A stretch of 64,000 nucleotides of DNA from an uncultured Bacteroidales bacterium (GCA_903959905.1 CAJBYO010000005.1:212674-276673); one strand, 5' to 3'. Counted from the first letter of the stretch, positions 43,124 to 51,998 are shown. Program-made: numbers and translations. The notes: generated from the letters alone by a model not told the origin.

Positions 43124-45085
43124 TTGAGGAAAGTCATTGACAAACTGATCTTTTCACCCGGGAAAATCCGGCAGGCAGCGCGATACCTGCTGCTGGGAAT
43201 TGTCATCTTTACCCTGCTGACATTCATTTTCCGGTCGCCCATGGCTTCGTGGTACATTCACAAGCGCATCGACGCATTCAACAAGTCAAACCAGGCGGTG
43301 CTGAAGATTTCCAGGGTGAGGATAAAAGGGCTCGCATCCATCCTTGTAACCGGCATCAGCCTGAAACCAGTCACAGGAGATACACTGCTTCAGATTGATT
43401 CCGCTTATGCATCCATCGGCATCCTGAAACTGTTTGCAGGCAGGGTAGCATTGCACGATGTAAAACTGATCAATACCATCATCCGGATTGAAAGCCATGA
43501 CAGCACTTCTAATTACGGTTTTCTGCTTCGCGGCCGGCAGCCATCGGGCGATACTTCATCCGGCCCGGTAAACTATGCCACCACCGTTGACCGGCTTATG
43601 CGGTTTGTTTTTGACAAGATTCCGCTTTCCCTTGATATCCGCAACTTCAGGCTGTCACACAGTACCAATGGTCATCATCTTGATTTTTACCTGGAAAAAT
43701 TTGCACTCTCCGATCATTATTTCCGTTCCTCCGTACACGTGACTGAAGACAGCGCTTCTGCACAATGGATTATGGCCGGGAAAATGGACAACCACAACCG
43801 GGTTGCTGAATTCAGGTTGTATTCGTCAGACACATCAAAGGTTTCACTGCCTTTTTTAAAATACAGGTGGAATGCCAGGGTTGACTTTGATACCCTCGCC
43901 TTCAGTATTGCCCAGCAGGAAGGTGGTGACGATCTGTCGCAAATCAGTGGGTTTGCCTCGGTTTCCGGACTGCGTGTTGACCATGGCAAGATTGCCGCAG
44001 CACCGGTGGAATTTGAAAAGACCGGGATCAGGTACCTGCTCAACATTGGCGCTGATTATGCCGAGCTTGACAGTTCCACCCAGATCACCTTCAATAAAGT
44101 TGATTTCCACCCATACATCCGCTACCGGCCTCGGCCTTCAAAGCAGGTCACCCTCAGGATTCACAAGCCTGAATTTCCTGCCCAGGATCTCTTTTCCTCT
44201 TTTCCAACAGGACTTTTCACCAATCTTGACGGCATCCGCGTCAAGGGGGACCTTTCGTGGTATCTTGATTTTGTGGTTGACCTTTCCAATCCTGATTCGT
44301 TACAGTTTGCCACATCGCTCGACAGGCATCAGTTCAGTGTGCTTTCTTACGGGAATGCGGATCTTACAAAAATTAACGAGCCATTCCTCTACACGGCTTA
44401 TGATCACGACCAACCCGTTCGCACCTTTATGGTCGGCCCGGAAAACCCCGGGTTCAGGCCGCTTGACCGCATTTCGCACTTTCTGCAGGCGGCTGTTATG
44501 ACAAGTGAAGACGGTGCATTCTACCAGCACAGGGGCTTTTTACCTGATGCATTTCGTGAGTCCATCATCACCAACATAAAGGAACACCGGTTTGCACGCG
44601 GGGGCAGCACCATCAGCATGCAGCTTGTGAAAAACGTATTCCTGAGCCGAAGCAAAACGGTTGCCCGGAAGGTTGAGGAGGCACTGATCGTATGGCTGAT
44701 AGAGAACCAGGGATTAAGTACCAAAGACCGCATGTTTGAAGTTTACCTCAACCTGATTGAATGGGGGCCGCTGGTCTATGGCGCCGGTGAAGCTTCACAT
44801 TTTTACTTCAACAAGGACCCCTCAAAACTAACCCTGGCAGAGGCGATCTTCCTGGCTTCCATCATTCCTCGGCCAAAATGGTTTAAGTATTCCTTTGATG
44901 AATCAGGCCATTTGCGGGAATCCAATGCAGGTTTTTACAGGCTTGTTTCGGAAAAAATGCTGAACAAGGGCTGGATCACATCCCAGGATGCAGAAAAACT
45001 TGTTCCGGATGTTGATTTGAAGGGGCCGGCGAAGTTGTTGTTAAAAAAGCAGGTTGATATTCCGGTGGATACCATACAGGATTGA
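43124..45085 (+). CDS. AsmA-like/GT51 peptidoglycan glycosyltransferase fusion
   Basis: 653 residues. The only in-frame start is TTG at 43124; a 13-codon ATG frame (43099-43140) overlaps it. One membrane anchor (about 18-38) is followed by about 400 residues resembling AsmA/DUF748 domains (ISRVRIKGLASILVTGISL), then a GT51 domain at about 440-620 with the catalytic E in MTSEDGAFYQHRG, GGSTISMQLVKN and LNLIEWGPLVYGAGEA. There is no transpeptidase domain. It should extend glycan strands only; the AsmA-like part is unusual and may link wall growth to lipid traffic. Confidence 0.88.
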   Translation: MRKVIDKLIFSPGKIRQAARYLLLGIVIFTLLTFIFRSPMASWYIHKRIDAFNKSNQAVLKISRVRIKGLASILVTGISLKPVTGDTLLQIDSAYASIGILKLFAGRVALHDVKLINTIIRIESHDSTSNYGFLLRGRQPSGDTSSGPVNYATTVDRLMRFVFDKIPLSLDIRNFRLSHSTNGHHLDFYLEKFALSDHYFRSSVHVTEDSASAQWIMAGKMDNHNRVAEFRLYSSDTSKVSLPFLKYRWNARVDFDTLAFSIAQQEGGDDLSQISGFASVSGLRVDHGKIAAAPVEFEKTGIRYLLNIGADYAELDSSTQITFNKVDFHPYIRYRPRPSKQVTLRIHKPEFPAQDLFSSFPTGLFTNLDGIRVKGDLSWYLDFVVDLSNPDSLQFATSLDRHQFSVLSYGNADLTKINEPFLYTAYDHDQPVRTFMVGPENPGFRPLDRISHFLQAAVMTSEDGAFYQHRGFLPDAFRESIITNIKEHRFARGGSTISMQLVKNVFLSRSKTVARKVEEALIVWLIENQGLSTKDRMFEVYLNLIEWGPLVYGAGEASHFYFNKDPSKLTLAEAIFLASIIPRPKWFKYSFDESGHLRESNAGFYRLVSEKMLNKGWITSQDAEKLVPDVDLKGPAKLLLKKQVDIPVDTIQD

Positions 45086-45126
45086 GGTACTTACTAAGAG
45101 GCTGTTTCACAAGGCCATTATTTATT

Positions 45127-45227
45127 TTTACCGCAGAGGAGCAGAGACGCAGAGAATTCACAAAGATAGTACAACGGTTTCATAATCAATATCCAATTTC
45201 TCTGCGTCTCTGCGCCTCTGCGGTAAA
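45127..45227. repeat. 101-bp inverted-repeat element
   Basis: 30-base arms TTTACCGCAGAGG...AGAGAA (45127-45156) and its near-perfect complement (45198-45227) flank a 41-base loop. It lies after the GT51 fusion gene. A second element with related CAGAG wording is at 46328-46397. Confidence 0.8.
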
Positions 45228-45300
45228 AAAACATTTACTACAGCCACCTGGCTTCACAAAGACAATCCATATTCTTCGTACTTCTTCATACAATAATTCC

Positions 45301-45308
45301 TACTTTTG
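45301..45308 (+). promoter_or_regulatory. -7 element of the barrel gene at 45344
   Basis: TACTTTTG, perfect TAnnTTTG. The transcript would start near 45314, a few bases before a 12-codon ATG frame (45321-45359) whose TAA overlaps the ATG at 45359. Confidence 0.45.
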
Positions 45309-45343
45309 TACCTGAATATTATGAACCGTTTAAAATCAAGCCA

Positions 45344-46303
45344 TTGCGAAATATTATAATGCTCATAGCCGCCATCCTGGTGTTGTCACTCCCGGCAACA
45401 GCTCAGGATTCACGATCGGACTACAAACAGAAGGAAAAAAATAAAACTCAGAAGCACGGGCAGAAAGAGGAGGAAGAAGACCCGAATCCGTTTCCATTGA
45501 AGAAATTTGAGTACGGGCTGAATTTCGGCGCATACTTCGCCAATAAGTATTCCGCTAACTTTTACAATGGAACCCCCGGCAATATAAACAGTATTGAGGA
45601 CCTATGGAAGAACCCTAATTATAAGCGCGAGATCAGGCAGGCACTTGGAATTGATGAAAGCGACACCATTACCCAGATCTCAGTGGATGAAGGCAACGGG
45701 TATCCCACCGACATGCATTACAATGTGGCATTTTTTGGCGGGGTGTTCCTAAGGGTAAATTTCAACCGGAAAAACAGCATTTTCCTTGAAGCGAATTATA
45801 CCCAGCTTCGGGCAGCTGATGCGGTGAAGGTGCTTTTATATAACCCGGTGGCTCCTTCCACGTGGGATGATTATCTTATGGAACAAGTCATCGGAAAAGA
45901 GGGCCGGGTCATGATTGACCTGGGTTACCAACGTTCATTCCCGCTGAAATCAAGTATAAACCTGTTCGTCCAGGGAGGCCTTACGATGTGCTATACTCAG
46001 ATGCAGAAGTCGGTGTTCGTGGTGGAAGGAAGAGAGTTTAACCTGGTTAATATCTATGGCAGCCAGGGATATAACCCGGGATACAACCAGCAAACACTGG
46101 AAATCAACCAGAATGCTTTTGGTTTTGGCGGTTACCTGGGCGTGGGTGCAGGGATTCCGTTAACAGCCGTCTGGGGGATTGAACCCGGCTTTTTTACCCA
46201 TTACTACCCGACCAACCTGGAGGGTTATCCCGACTTCAAACCATCGTTCGGCCTATACCTGCGCATCCTGATGCATTTTGGGGCCACGGATGATGATGAA
46301 TAG
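45344..46303 (+). CDS. outer-membrane beta-barrel protein
   Basis: 319 residues from the TTG at 45344, or 314 from the ATG at 45359. Signal peptide MLIAAILVLSLPATAQ, a charged linker (about 20-50, Lys/Glu-rich), then strands of the kind found in porin-like PorT/OmpW-type barrels (FEYGLNFGAYFANKYS, FGLYLRILMHFG). Acidic end. No named family recognised. The N-terminus is unsettled because of an overlapping mini-frame. Confidence 0.8.
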   Translation: MRNIIMLIAAILVLSLPATAQDSRSDYKQKEKNKTQKHGQKEEEEDPNPFPLKKFEYGLNFGAYFANKYSANFYNGTPGNINSIEDLWKNPNYKREIRQALGIDESDTITQISVDEGNGYPTDMHYNVAFFGGVFLRVNFNRKNSIFLEANYTQLRAADAVKVLLYNPVAPSTWDDYLMEQVIGKEGRVMIDLGYQRSFPLKSSINLFVQGGLTMCYTQMQKSVFVVEGREFNLVNIYGSQGYNPGYNQQTLEINQNAFGFGGYLGVGAGIPLTAVWGIEPGFFTHYYPTNLEGYPDFKPSFGLYLRILMHFGATDDDE

Positions 46304-46327
46304 CATTATTGCTTAGGTTTCCTCATT

Positions 46328-46397
46328 TCTCAGTGTACCTCTGTGTCTCCTCCGTGACTCTCTGTGTAATAATTTGTTGCACAGAGGTTCACTGAGA
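46328..46397. repeat. imperfect inverted repeat of CTGTGT/ACACAG wording
   Basis: TCTCAGTGTACCTCTGTGT (46328-46346) pairs with ACACAGAGG..CTGAGA near 46379-46397 with one or two mismatches. It lies between two convergent genes. Confidence 0.65.
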
Positions 46398-46449
46398 AGA
46401 CACAGAGAACCACAGAGAAAAATAAATCCTTAAATAATCAGGTGTTTAC

Positions 46450-47499
46450 TCAGGCAGCAGGCGTTTTCCACCACCTTTTCTTTAACATGAATGCCACATT
46501 CACGAGGGCGATCAGCACCGGTACCTCAACGAGCGGCCCGATCACCGCTGCAAATGCCTCTCCCGAGTTGATACCGAAAACAGCAATGGCCACCGCAATG
46601 GCCAGCTCAAAATTGTTGCTGGCAGCCGTAAATGACAGGGTTGCCGATTGCTCATAGGTAGCGCCCGTTTTCCAGCTCATGTAAAACGAGAGCAGGAACA
46701 TGATCAGGAAATAAATCGTAAGCGGGATAGCGATGCGGATCACATCCAAAGGAATCCTGACAATGTATTCCCCTTTCAGAGAGAACATCACCAGGATGGT
46801 GAATAACAGCGCAACCAGGGTTAGCGGACTGATCTTCGGAACAAATTTGGTATGGTACCATACCTTGTCTTTCACCCGGATCATGATATAGCGTGTGAGA
46901 AATCCCGCCAGGAAGGGGATTCCGAGATAGATAAATACACTTTCTGCAATCTGTTTGATGGTAATCGCTTCAACGGCGCTGTTCGTAGGTAATCCGAACC
47001 AGGCGGGAAATACTGCAATAAACAGGTAGGCATAAACGGAGAACAGGAGTACCTGGAAGATGGAGTTGAAGGCTACCAGCCCGGCACAATATTCGGTATC
47101 GCCTTTCGCGAGTTCGTTCCACACAATCACCATGGCGATGCAGCGGGCCAGTCCGATCAGGATCAGTCCGTACATGTAGTCAATGTTGAACTGCAGGAAA
47201 ATGATGGCAAGCAGGAACATCAGCACAGGGCCGATGAGCCAGTTCTGAACCAGTGATAACCCCAGGATCTTTGTGTTTTTAAAAACATCTCCCAGCTCCT
47301 CATATTTCACTTTGGCCAGCGGGGGATACATCATCACGATGAGGCCGATGGCGATGGGGATGTTCGTGGTTCCCGATGACATTGAATTCCAGAACCCGGC
47401 GATTCCGGGGAAAAGCCAGCCCCAGCAAACACCAATGGCCATGGCCAGGAAAATCCAGAGGGTAAGGTAGCGGTCTAAAAATTTTAATCGTGTCTTCAT
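46450..47499 (-). CDS. acr3: arsenite efflux permease, Acr3 type
   Basis: 349 residues, about ten membrane segments. Characteristic parts: [21 protein letters not shown] near the N-terminus, the essential Cys in [16 protein letters not shown], and [20 protein letters not shown] near the end. It pumps arsenite out using the proton gradient. Last gene of the ars operon; 57 bases after the ArsC-ArsM gene. Confidence 0.96.
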   Translation of the reverse strand: MKTRLKFLDRYLTLWIFLAMAIGVCWGWLFPGIAGFWNSMSSGTTNIPIAIGLIVMMYPPLAKVKYEELGDVFKNTKILGLSLVQNWLIGPVLMFLLAIIFLQFNIDYMYGLILIGLARCIAMVIVWNELAKGDTEYCAGLVAFNSIFQVLLFSVYAYLFIAVFPAWFGLPTNSAVEAITIKQIAESVFIYLGIPFLAGFLTRYIMIRVKDKVWYHTKFVPKISPLTLVALLFTILVMFSLKGEYIVRIPLDVIRIAIPLTIYFLIMFLLSFYMSWKTGATYEQSATLSFTAASNNFELAIAVAIAVFGINSGEAFAAVIGPLVEVPVLIALVNVAFMLKKRWWKTPAA

Positions 47500-47556
47500 G
47501 TTGTTGATAGATGTTTGTTTTTGTGGAAAATCAATGAGTTCAGATTTAGCCCTTCG

Positions 47557-48786
47557 CTATTTTTCCGCCGACACTGTAATGCTGAATATCCCGGTACCAC
47601 CGTCTTTAAATTCTGTCAGTTGCACCGGCGACAAGTATTTTAACAGGATCTCATCAGGGATTTCAATGGCTTTTTGTTTGTGAACCACGATGCCCTTAAA
47701 CCCAAGCTTTTCAATGATGCCCAGGTAATCTTCCATTTGAATGGCACCTGACACACAACCGGCATACATTTCTGCATCCTGCTTTAACTGAAGGGGCAGT
47801 TCACCTTTGATGACGACGTCGGAAACGCAGAAATGGGCTCCCGGTTTCAGCACCCTGAAAATTTCCGTAAAGGCTTTCTGTTTGTCGGGAACCAGGTTCA
47901 ATACGCAGTTTGATACAACCACATCTACTGTTTCACCCGGAACAGGCATATCTTCAATATCGCCCTTCACAAAATCAACATTTGTATAGCCAAGTTTGGC
48001 ATTGTTGAGACGTGCTTTTTCAAGCATGGCATCTGTGAAATCCAGCCCGGTCACCCGGCCGCCATCGCCAACAATTGCACGGGCAACAAAACAGTCGTTC
48101 CCCGCGCCGCTCCCAAGATCGAGCACATGGTCGCCCTGTTTGATCCCGGCAAAATCGGTGGGAATCCCGCAACCAAGTCCGAGGTCGGCATCAGGATTGT
48201 AGCCTTTGCTTGCTGAATAATCCTCACTGAATATGGTGTAATCGGGTTCACAACAGGAACTGGTGCCGCCACAGCATGACGACTGGTTCTGTTCCTTGCT
48301 TTGTTCAGCGATCAGTCCGTATTTCTCCCTCACAATTTCCTTCAGGTTGTTTGATTCCCGGTCGGTTTCATCCTTGATCCTGCTGAGATAAAAATCATGA
48401 AAACCTGCTTTGATCTCATCCCTTACCCTGCGGTAAACAGCGATGACTTCATCGTAGGATCCCACCGCATCCGCCGGGTCGTCAAAACCAATGTGGAGGC
48501 GGTTTTTAACCATACCGGTGAATGCCGGGCAAACCTCTTTCGCCCCGCCGCAAACTGTGATGACATAATCAAACGGATCAGCCGTGAAAATGTCCACATT
48601 TTTGGGTTTGTTTTTTGAGATATCAATGCCGATTTCCGTCATGACAGCCACTGCGTTGGGGTTGGCATGCGAAGCAGGATGCGTTCCTGCCGAAAAAACT
48701 TCAAGTCTTGAATCAAAAAACCTGAGAAACCCTTCGGCCATCTGGCTTCGGCAGGAGTTCCCGGTACATAGGATGAGGATCTTCAT
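47557..48786 (-). CDS. arsenate reductase-arsenite methyltransferase fusion (ArsC-ArsM)
   Basis: 409 residues. Residues 1 to about 140 are a low-molecular-weight phosphatase-type arsenate reductase: C7-T-G-N-S-C12-R13 and the later Cys pair in VCGGAKEVCP. Residues about 175-409 are an ArsM-type SAM methyltransferase with the SAM loop LDLGSGAGND and conserved cysteines in GLGCGIP, SNCVLNL and AGCVSGA. The linker is Cys-rich (QSSCCGGTSSCC). The protein could reduce arsenate and methylate the arsenite in one chain. Both active sites look intact. Confidence 0.93.
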   Translation of the reverse strand: MKILILCTGNSCRSQMAEGFLRFFDSRLEVFSAGTHPASHANPNAVAVMTEIGIDISKNKPKNVDIFTADPFDYVITVCGGAKEVCPAFTGMVKNRLHIGFDDPADAVGSYDEVIAVYRRVRDEIKAGFHDFYLSRIKDETDRESNNLKEIVREKYGLIAEQSKEQNQSSCCGGTSSCCEPDYTIFSEDYSASKGYNPDADLGLGCGIPTDFAGIKQGDHVLDLGSGAGNDCFVARAIVGDGGRVTGLDFTDAMLEKARLNNAKLGYTNVDFVKGDIEDMPVPGETVDVVVSNCVLNLVPDKQKAFTEIFRVLKPGAHFCVSDVVIKGELPLQLKQDAEMYAGCVSGAIQMEDYLGIIEKLGFKGIVVHKQKAIEIPDEILLKYLSPVQLTEFKDGGTGIFSITVSAEK

Positions 48787-48852
48787 AATGTGTTGATGTG
48801 TAAATTAGTTAATGTGCTGATGTGTTGATTAGTACTATGGCTTAGTTGTTTT

Positions 48853-48890
48853 CCCGTCCGCTTGTCCGCCTGTCTGCCTGTCCGCCTACT
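48853..48890. repeat. GTCCGCCT short tandem repeat
   Basis: Four to five imperfect octamers GTCCGC(T/C)T/GTCTGCCT between arsR and arsC-arsM, touching the last codons of arsR. Confidence 0.65.
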
Positions 48891-49224
48891 CCCTGCACCC
48901 GTACTCCCCCTCCACATCAATCTCCCCGAAAAAACAGTTCGCCATCGTTCCGAGTTCCTTGATTTTTTCCGGGTTCAGGCAGTAGTTAACCTTTACGCCG
49001 TTGACTGTACCCTGGATGAGCCCGGCGTTCTTTAATTCCTTCAGGTGCTGGTTGACGGTGGTCCTGCTGAGGGGCAGTTCATCTGAAATGTCGCCTGTGA
49101 TGCAAACCTTGGTTTCGGCCAGGTATTTCAATATGGCCAGTCGGGCAGGGTGCGACAGCGCTTTGAAGAGCACAGCGGTGGCATTGAGCCTGGGGTCAAA
49201 AAGATCGGTTTTTGCGAAAGCCAT
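48886..49224 (-). CDS. arsR: ArsR-family arsenic-responsive repressor
   Basis: 112 residues. Winged helix with ALSHPARLAILKYLAE, CITGDISDELPLSRTTVNQHLKELK and a wing NGVKVNYCL. Cysteines at the start of the recognition region, at NCFFGE and in the tail GEYGCRE could bind As(III), which would release DNA. The position of the cysteines differs from E. coli ArsR. It sits in the middle of the operon it probably controls. Confidence 0.92.
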   Translation of the reverse strand: MAFAKTDLFDPRLNATAVLFKALSHPARLAILKYLAETKVCITGDISDELPLSRTTVNQHLKELKNAGLIQGTVNGVKVNYCLNPEKIKELGTMANCFFGEIDVEGEYGCRE

Positions 49225-49238
49225 ATCAAATTACGATT

Positions 49239-49916
49239 TTACGAATTACGAATTACGATTTTTCCGTCGCGCAGGTGAAGTTTCATGCTTCCGTATTCTG
49301 CTGCAACGGGGCTGTGCGTTACCATCATGATGGTGATATGCTGCTCCCGGTTGATTTTTTTCAGAAATTCCAGGATTTCCAGCGAGAGTGCCGGATCCAG
49401 GTTGCCAGTAGGTTCATCGGCCATGATGATGGCAGGCCGGTGCACGATGGAGCGGGCGATGGCAACACGTTGTTGCTGACCGGCCGACAGTTCCCGGGGC
49501 AAATGATCCATCCTGTCGGAGAGGCCAACAAAATCAAGAATTTCAGACGCACGTTTCAGTTGTTCTCCGGCCGGGACCCTGTCAAGGGCAAGCGGCATCA
49601 TCACATTCTGAATGGTAGTGAGGTAGGGGATGAGGGCGAAACTCTGCAGGATATACCCGACCGATTTTCTCCTGATTTCTGTAAGTTTCCGGTCGGAGCA
49701 GTCATCAATCCGCTGGCCGTTGAAAATAACCGTTCCGGATGTTAGCCTCACAAGTCCGAACATTGACAGCAGCAAAGTGCTTTTCCCTGATCCCGATGGC
49801 CCGGTAACTGTAACAAAATCACCTTTTTCTACCATGAATGACACCTGGTCAAGGGCGTTGATCACTCCTGATTTGTGCTTGTATTGTCTGACGATTTTAT
49901 CTCCCTGTAGTATCAT
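49239..49916 (-). CDS. ABC transporter ATPase, LolD/MacB type
   Basis: 225 residues. Walker A GPSGSGKSTLLLS, signature LSAGQQQRVAIARS and Walker B AIIMADEPTGNLD, with the LolD/MacB-like features. It powers the permease encoded 3 bases upstream. It is 14 bases from arsR, so it belongs to the ars operon, which is unusual. Confidence 0.93.
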   Translation of the reverse strand: MILQGDKIVRQYKHKSGVINALDQVSFMVEKGDFVTVTGPSGSGKSTLLLSMFGLVRLTSGTVIFNGQRIDDCSDRKLTEIRRKSVGYILQSFALIPYLTTIQNVMMPLALDRVPAGEQLKRASEILDFVGLSDRMDHLPRELSAGQQQRVAIARSIVHRPAIIMADEPTGNLDPALSLEILEFLKKINREQHITIMMVTHSPVAAEYGSMKLHLRDGKIVIRNS

Positions 49917-49919
49917 GGC

Positions 49920-51140
49920 TCAGTCCTCCTGTAAATTATTGTACGGGTCAAATCTGGCGGCAAGCCATGTTGGAATCAGTGAACCTGTGACGGAGATAGC
50001 CACCGCAAGCAGCACTGACCATAACAGGTAGAGATAGACAGGCTTAACAGCAATACCTGCAAGGTAAGGGCCCAGTACAACGCCGGCAACCGTACCGAGA
50101 AGATAACCCAGTATCCCTCCTGTAATCCCCAGGAGGAGTGCTTTCAGGAGAAACATCCTGTAAATGACAGCACGTCCGGCCCCCATCATCCTGAGGATGC
50201 CGATTTCCCGTTTTCGTTCGTTGACATTGGCCCAGGTATAGTTTCCAATGGAGATGCCCCCCACAAAAAAGATAATGATGAGCATAACCAGTGTGATCTT
50301 TTTCATCAACTGGTTGGTCTCAATCTGTGTTGATACAATCTGGCCGATGGTGGTTATCCGTGTATCCGGGAGAATGTTCCGCAACTGGCCCAGCAACCCT
50401 TCCGAAATGGCATTGCAGCATCCCATGATCTCAATGGCAGAAACCTGGTTTTCAATGCCGAGAAGCTGCTGAACATCCTTCAGGTTGGCAAAGATCCGGT
50501 CGTCATCAACGGTCCCTGTTTCCGGAAGGATCTTTACAACCCGGAAATCCTTGCCCATTATGTTTACCCTGCTGTTTGCAGAAAGTTTCAGCTTTGTGGC
50601 AACCTGCGATCCCGCCATGCAGTCGTTGAAGTTAAGTGTGTCGATCACCTTCCGCTTCAGTTTTTCATCTTCCATGCCATGCGACTGGTTGGCCGCCTGG
50701 TCGGGAGCGCATGCAGTCTTTATTTCTGTTCCGATCAACCCTGCAGTTTGCCACAACGGTTTAGAGGCGATTTCGCTTTTCGGCAAAATACCGGTCAGCA
50801 CAACATCTTGTCCTGCGGCTTTGACCCTTCGGGTAAGTTTTGGCGACATGTTGTCGACCCCCGAAATCGTTGAGGTCAGAATGCGTTCAACATAATCCAT
50901 TGGCAGGGTGGGGGCGTCTATGTCGCAGGTGTAATAGTCATCAATGCTGGCCCCCTGGGGCAAAACGAGAATGTTGGCTCCCAGGTTGTCGAGGTTACGG
51001 GCAACATTTTGTTCCGACACAACGGAAACACTCTGGATAGCCACGATTACAGCGATCCCGAGGGTGATGGCAAGCAACCCGGTGATCAGCTGCGACCTTC
51101 GTTTCCAGAGTTCGAGCAGGACAAGTTTGGTTATAGTCAT
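49920..51140 (-). CDS. ABC transporter permease, FtsX/MacB type
   Basis: 406 residues with one membrane segment near 18-40, a large periplasmic domain (about 45-275) and three segments at the end, as in MacB/LolC permeases (NVNERKREIGILRMMGAG). The periplasmic domain has several cysteines, including CAPDQ and MGCCNAIS, which could bind a thiophilic ligand. Not a classical metal importer or exporter; it may export a thiol- or lipoprotein-type compound or act as a mechanotransmitter. Same operon as the arsenic genes. Confidence 0.88.
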   Translation of the reverse strand: MTITKLVLLELWKRRSQLITGLLAITLGIAVIVAIQSVSVVSEQNVARNLDNLGANILVLPQGASIDDYYTCDIDAPTLPMDYVERILTSTISGVDNMSPKLTRRVKAAGQDVVLTGILPKSEIASKPLWQTAGLIGTEIKTACAPDQAANQSHGMEDEKLKRKVIDTLNFNDCMAGSQVATKLKLSANSRVNIMGKDFRVVKILPETGTVDDDRIFANLKDVQQLLGIENQVSAIEIMGCCNAISEGLLGQLRNILPDTRITTIGQIVSTQIETNQLMKKITLVMLIIIFFVGGISIGNYTWANVNERKREIGILRMMGAGRAVIYRMFLLKALLLGITGGILGYLLGTVAGVVLGPYLAGIAVKPVYLYLLWSVLLAVAISVTGSLIPTWLAARFDPYNNLQED

Positions 51141-51149
51141 TTGAAATGT

Positions 51150-51884
51150 TTATTTACAGCCGGATTTGGAACCGCCGGGGCAGCAACTTCCTGCTGGTGC
51201 CTTCTTTAATGAGCTAACGAGTGTATTTACATCTGTGATGCCACTGTGGGTTCCGATCACCTGGCCGGTAGGATTGACCACATACGTGACAGGTTCTTTG
51301 GCACTCATGTCGCATTTAAGGGTCTGGAGCAGTTTCGTTTCACGCTTGTCGTCCATATCAACCTTGACGGCAATGCTTTTATTATCCATTTTGCCACATG
51401 CCATGGTACAGTTATCCATGATGTTCTTCTGATCCGGCATCCCAGCCTTGTATGCTACAACATACACCGATTTGCCCTCGCCCATGGCTTTGAGCAGCTC
51501 AGATGTTTTCGGGGTGGGAATCATGTCAATCAGTTTTGCTGCGGTGGCATCTTTCAACTGCAGTCCCCCCGCAACAATCCCGTTTTTGTCGAGCACAAGG
51601 ATGAGGGGCAACGGCGCACCTGCCATCCGGTACTTTGTAACCAGTGCAGCGTTGGAGGCATCTGCTGCATTCATTTTAATGACCGTGGATGCTGCTTTCA
51701 GGGTTTTTTGGGCTTCCCCGGCGATGGTAAAGGCCTTGTCGGCATCGGCACCATTCTGGTTGTAAGCTACCAGGAAGACTGGCTTGCATGCTTTTGCAGC
51801 TTTTTCAATTTCAGTGGCAGTTTGACCGCTGACCCGGATCATTCCTGTAATCAGGAGCAACATGATGAGTGGAAGCTTTTTCAT
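51150..51884 (-). CDS. secreted thioredoxin-like protein with Cys-rich tail
   Basis: 244 residues with a signal peptide (MKKLPLIMLLLITGMIRVSGQ). Two successive thioredoxin-like halves (about 28-125 and 135-225) are seen by their similar pattern (VFLVAYNQNG / VYVVAYKAGM, and a later PLILVLDKNG / VTYVVNPTGQ) but the first has no CxxC; the second has NCTMACGK. The tail is GSCCPGGSKSGCK, a likely soft-metal site. First gene of the ars operon, just after the operator. Perhaps a periplasmic arsenic or copper chaperone for the ABC transporter; this is inference. Confidence 0.82.
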   Translation of the reverse strand: MKKLPLIMLLLITGMIRVSGQTATEIEKAAKACKPVFLVAYNQNGADADKAFTIAGEAQKTLKAASTVIKMNAADASNAALVTKYRMAGAPLPLILVLDKNGIVAGGLQLKDATAAKLIDMIPTPKTSELLKAMGEGKSVYVVAYKAGMPDQKNIMDNCTMACGKMDNKSIAVKVDMDDKRETKLLQTLKCDMSAKEPVTYVVNPTGQVIGTHSGITDVNTLVSSLKKAPAGSCCPGGSKSGCK

Positions 51885-51907
51885 TGTTTTTGAGTTTTGG
51901 TGTGGCG

Positions 51908-51951
51908 CAAATATACGTCATAATCTGTTATAACGTAATAATACGTCATAA
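51908..51951 (-). promoter_or_regulatory. ars operon promoter with three operator-like repeats
   Basis: The -7 element TATATTTG on the minus strand is at 51908-51915. Around and upstream are ACGTCATAA (51915-51923), TTATAACGT (51928-51936, inverted, one mismatch) and ACGTCATAA (51943-51951). This alternating set overlaps the promoter and is the likely ArsR site. Start predicted near 51901, about 17 bases before the ATG at 51884. Confidence 0.55.
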
Positions 51952-51968
51952 AATATTCTGACTTTTTC

Positions 51969-51998
51969 TTGCATTTCCTTTATTATGATATATATTTG
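51969..51998 (+). promoter_or_regulatory. promoter facing the membrane protein/protease pair
   Basis: TTG at 51969-51971, 19 bases, TATATTTG at 51991-51998: one of the best Bacteroidota promoter matches in the window, 18 bases from the ars operator and divergent. It implies a leader of about 355 bases before the gene at 52360. Confidence 0.55.

Noticed and set aside
45127-45227. tRNA or other structured RNA gene
   Set aside because: Long arms with a plain loop and dispersed-repeat wording; no cloverleaf or promoter.
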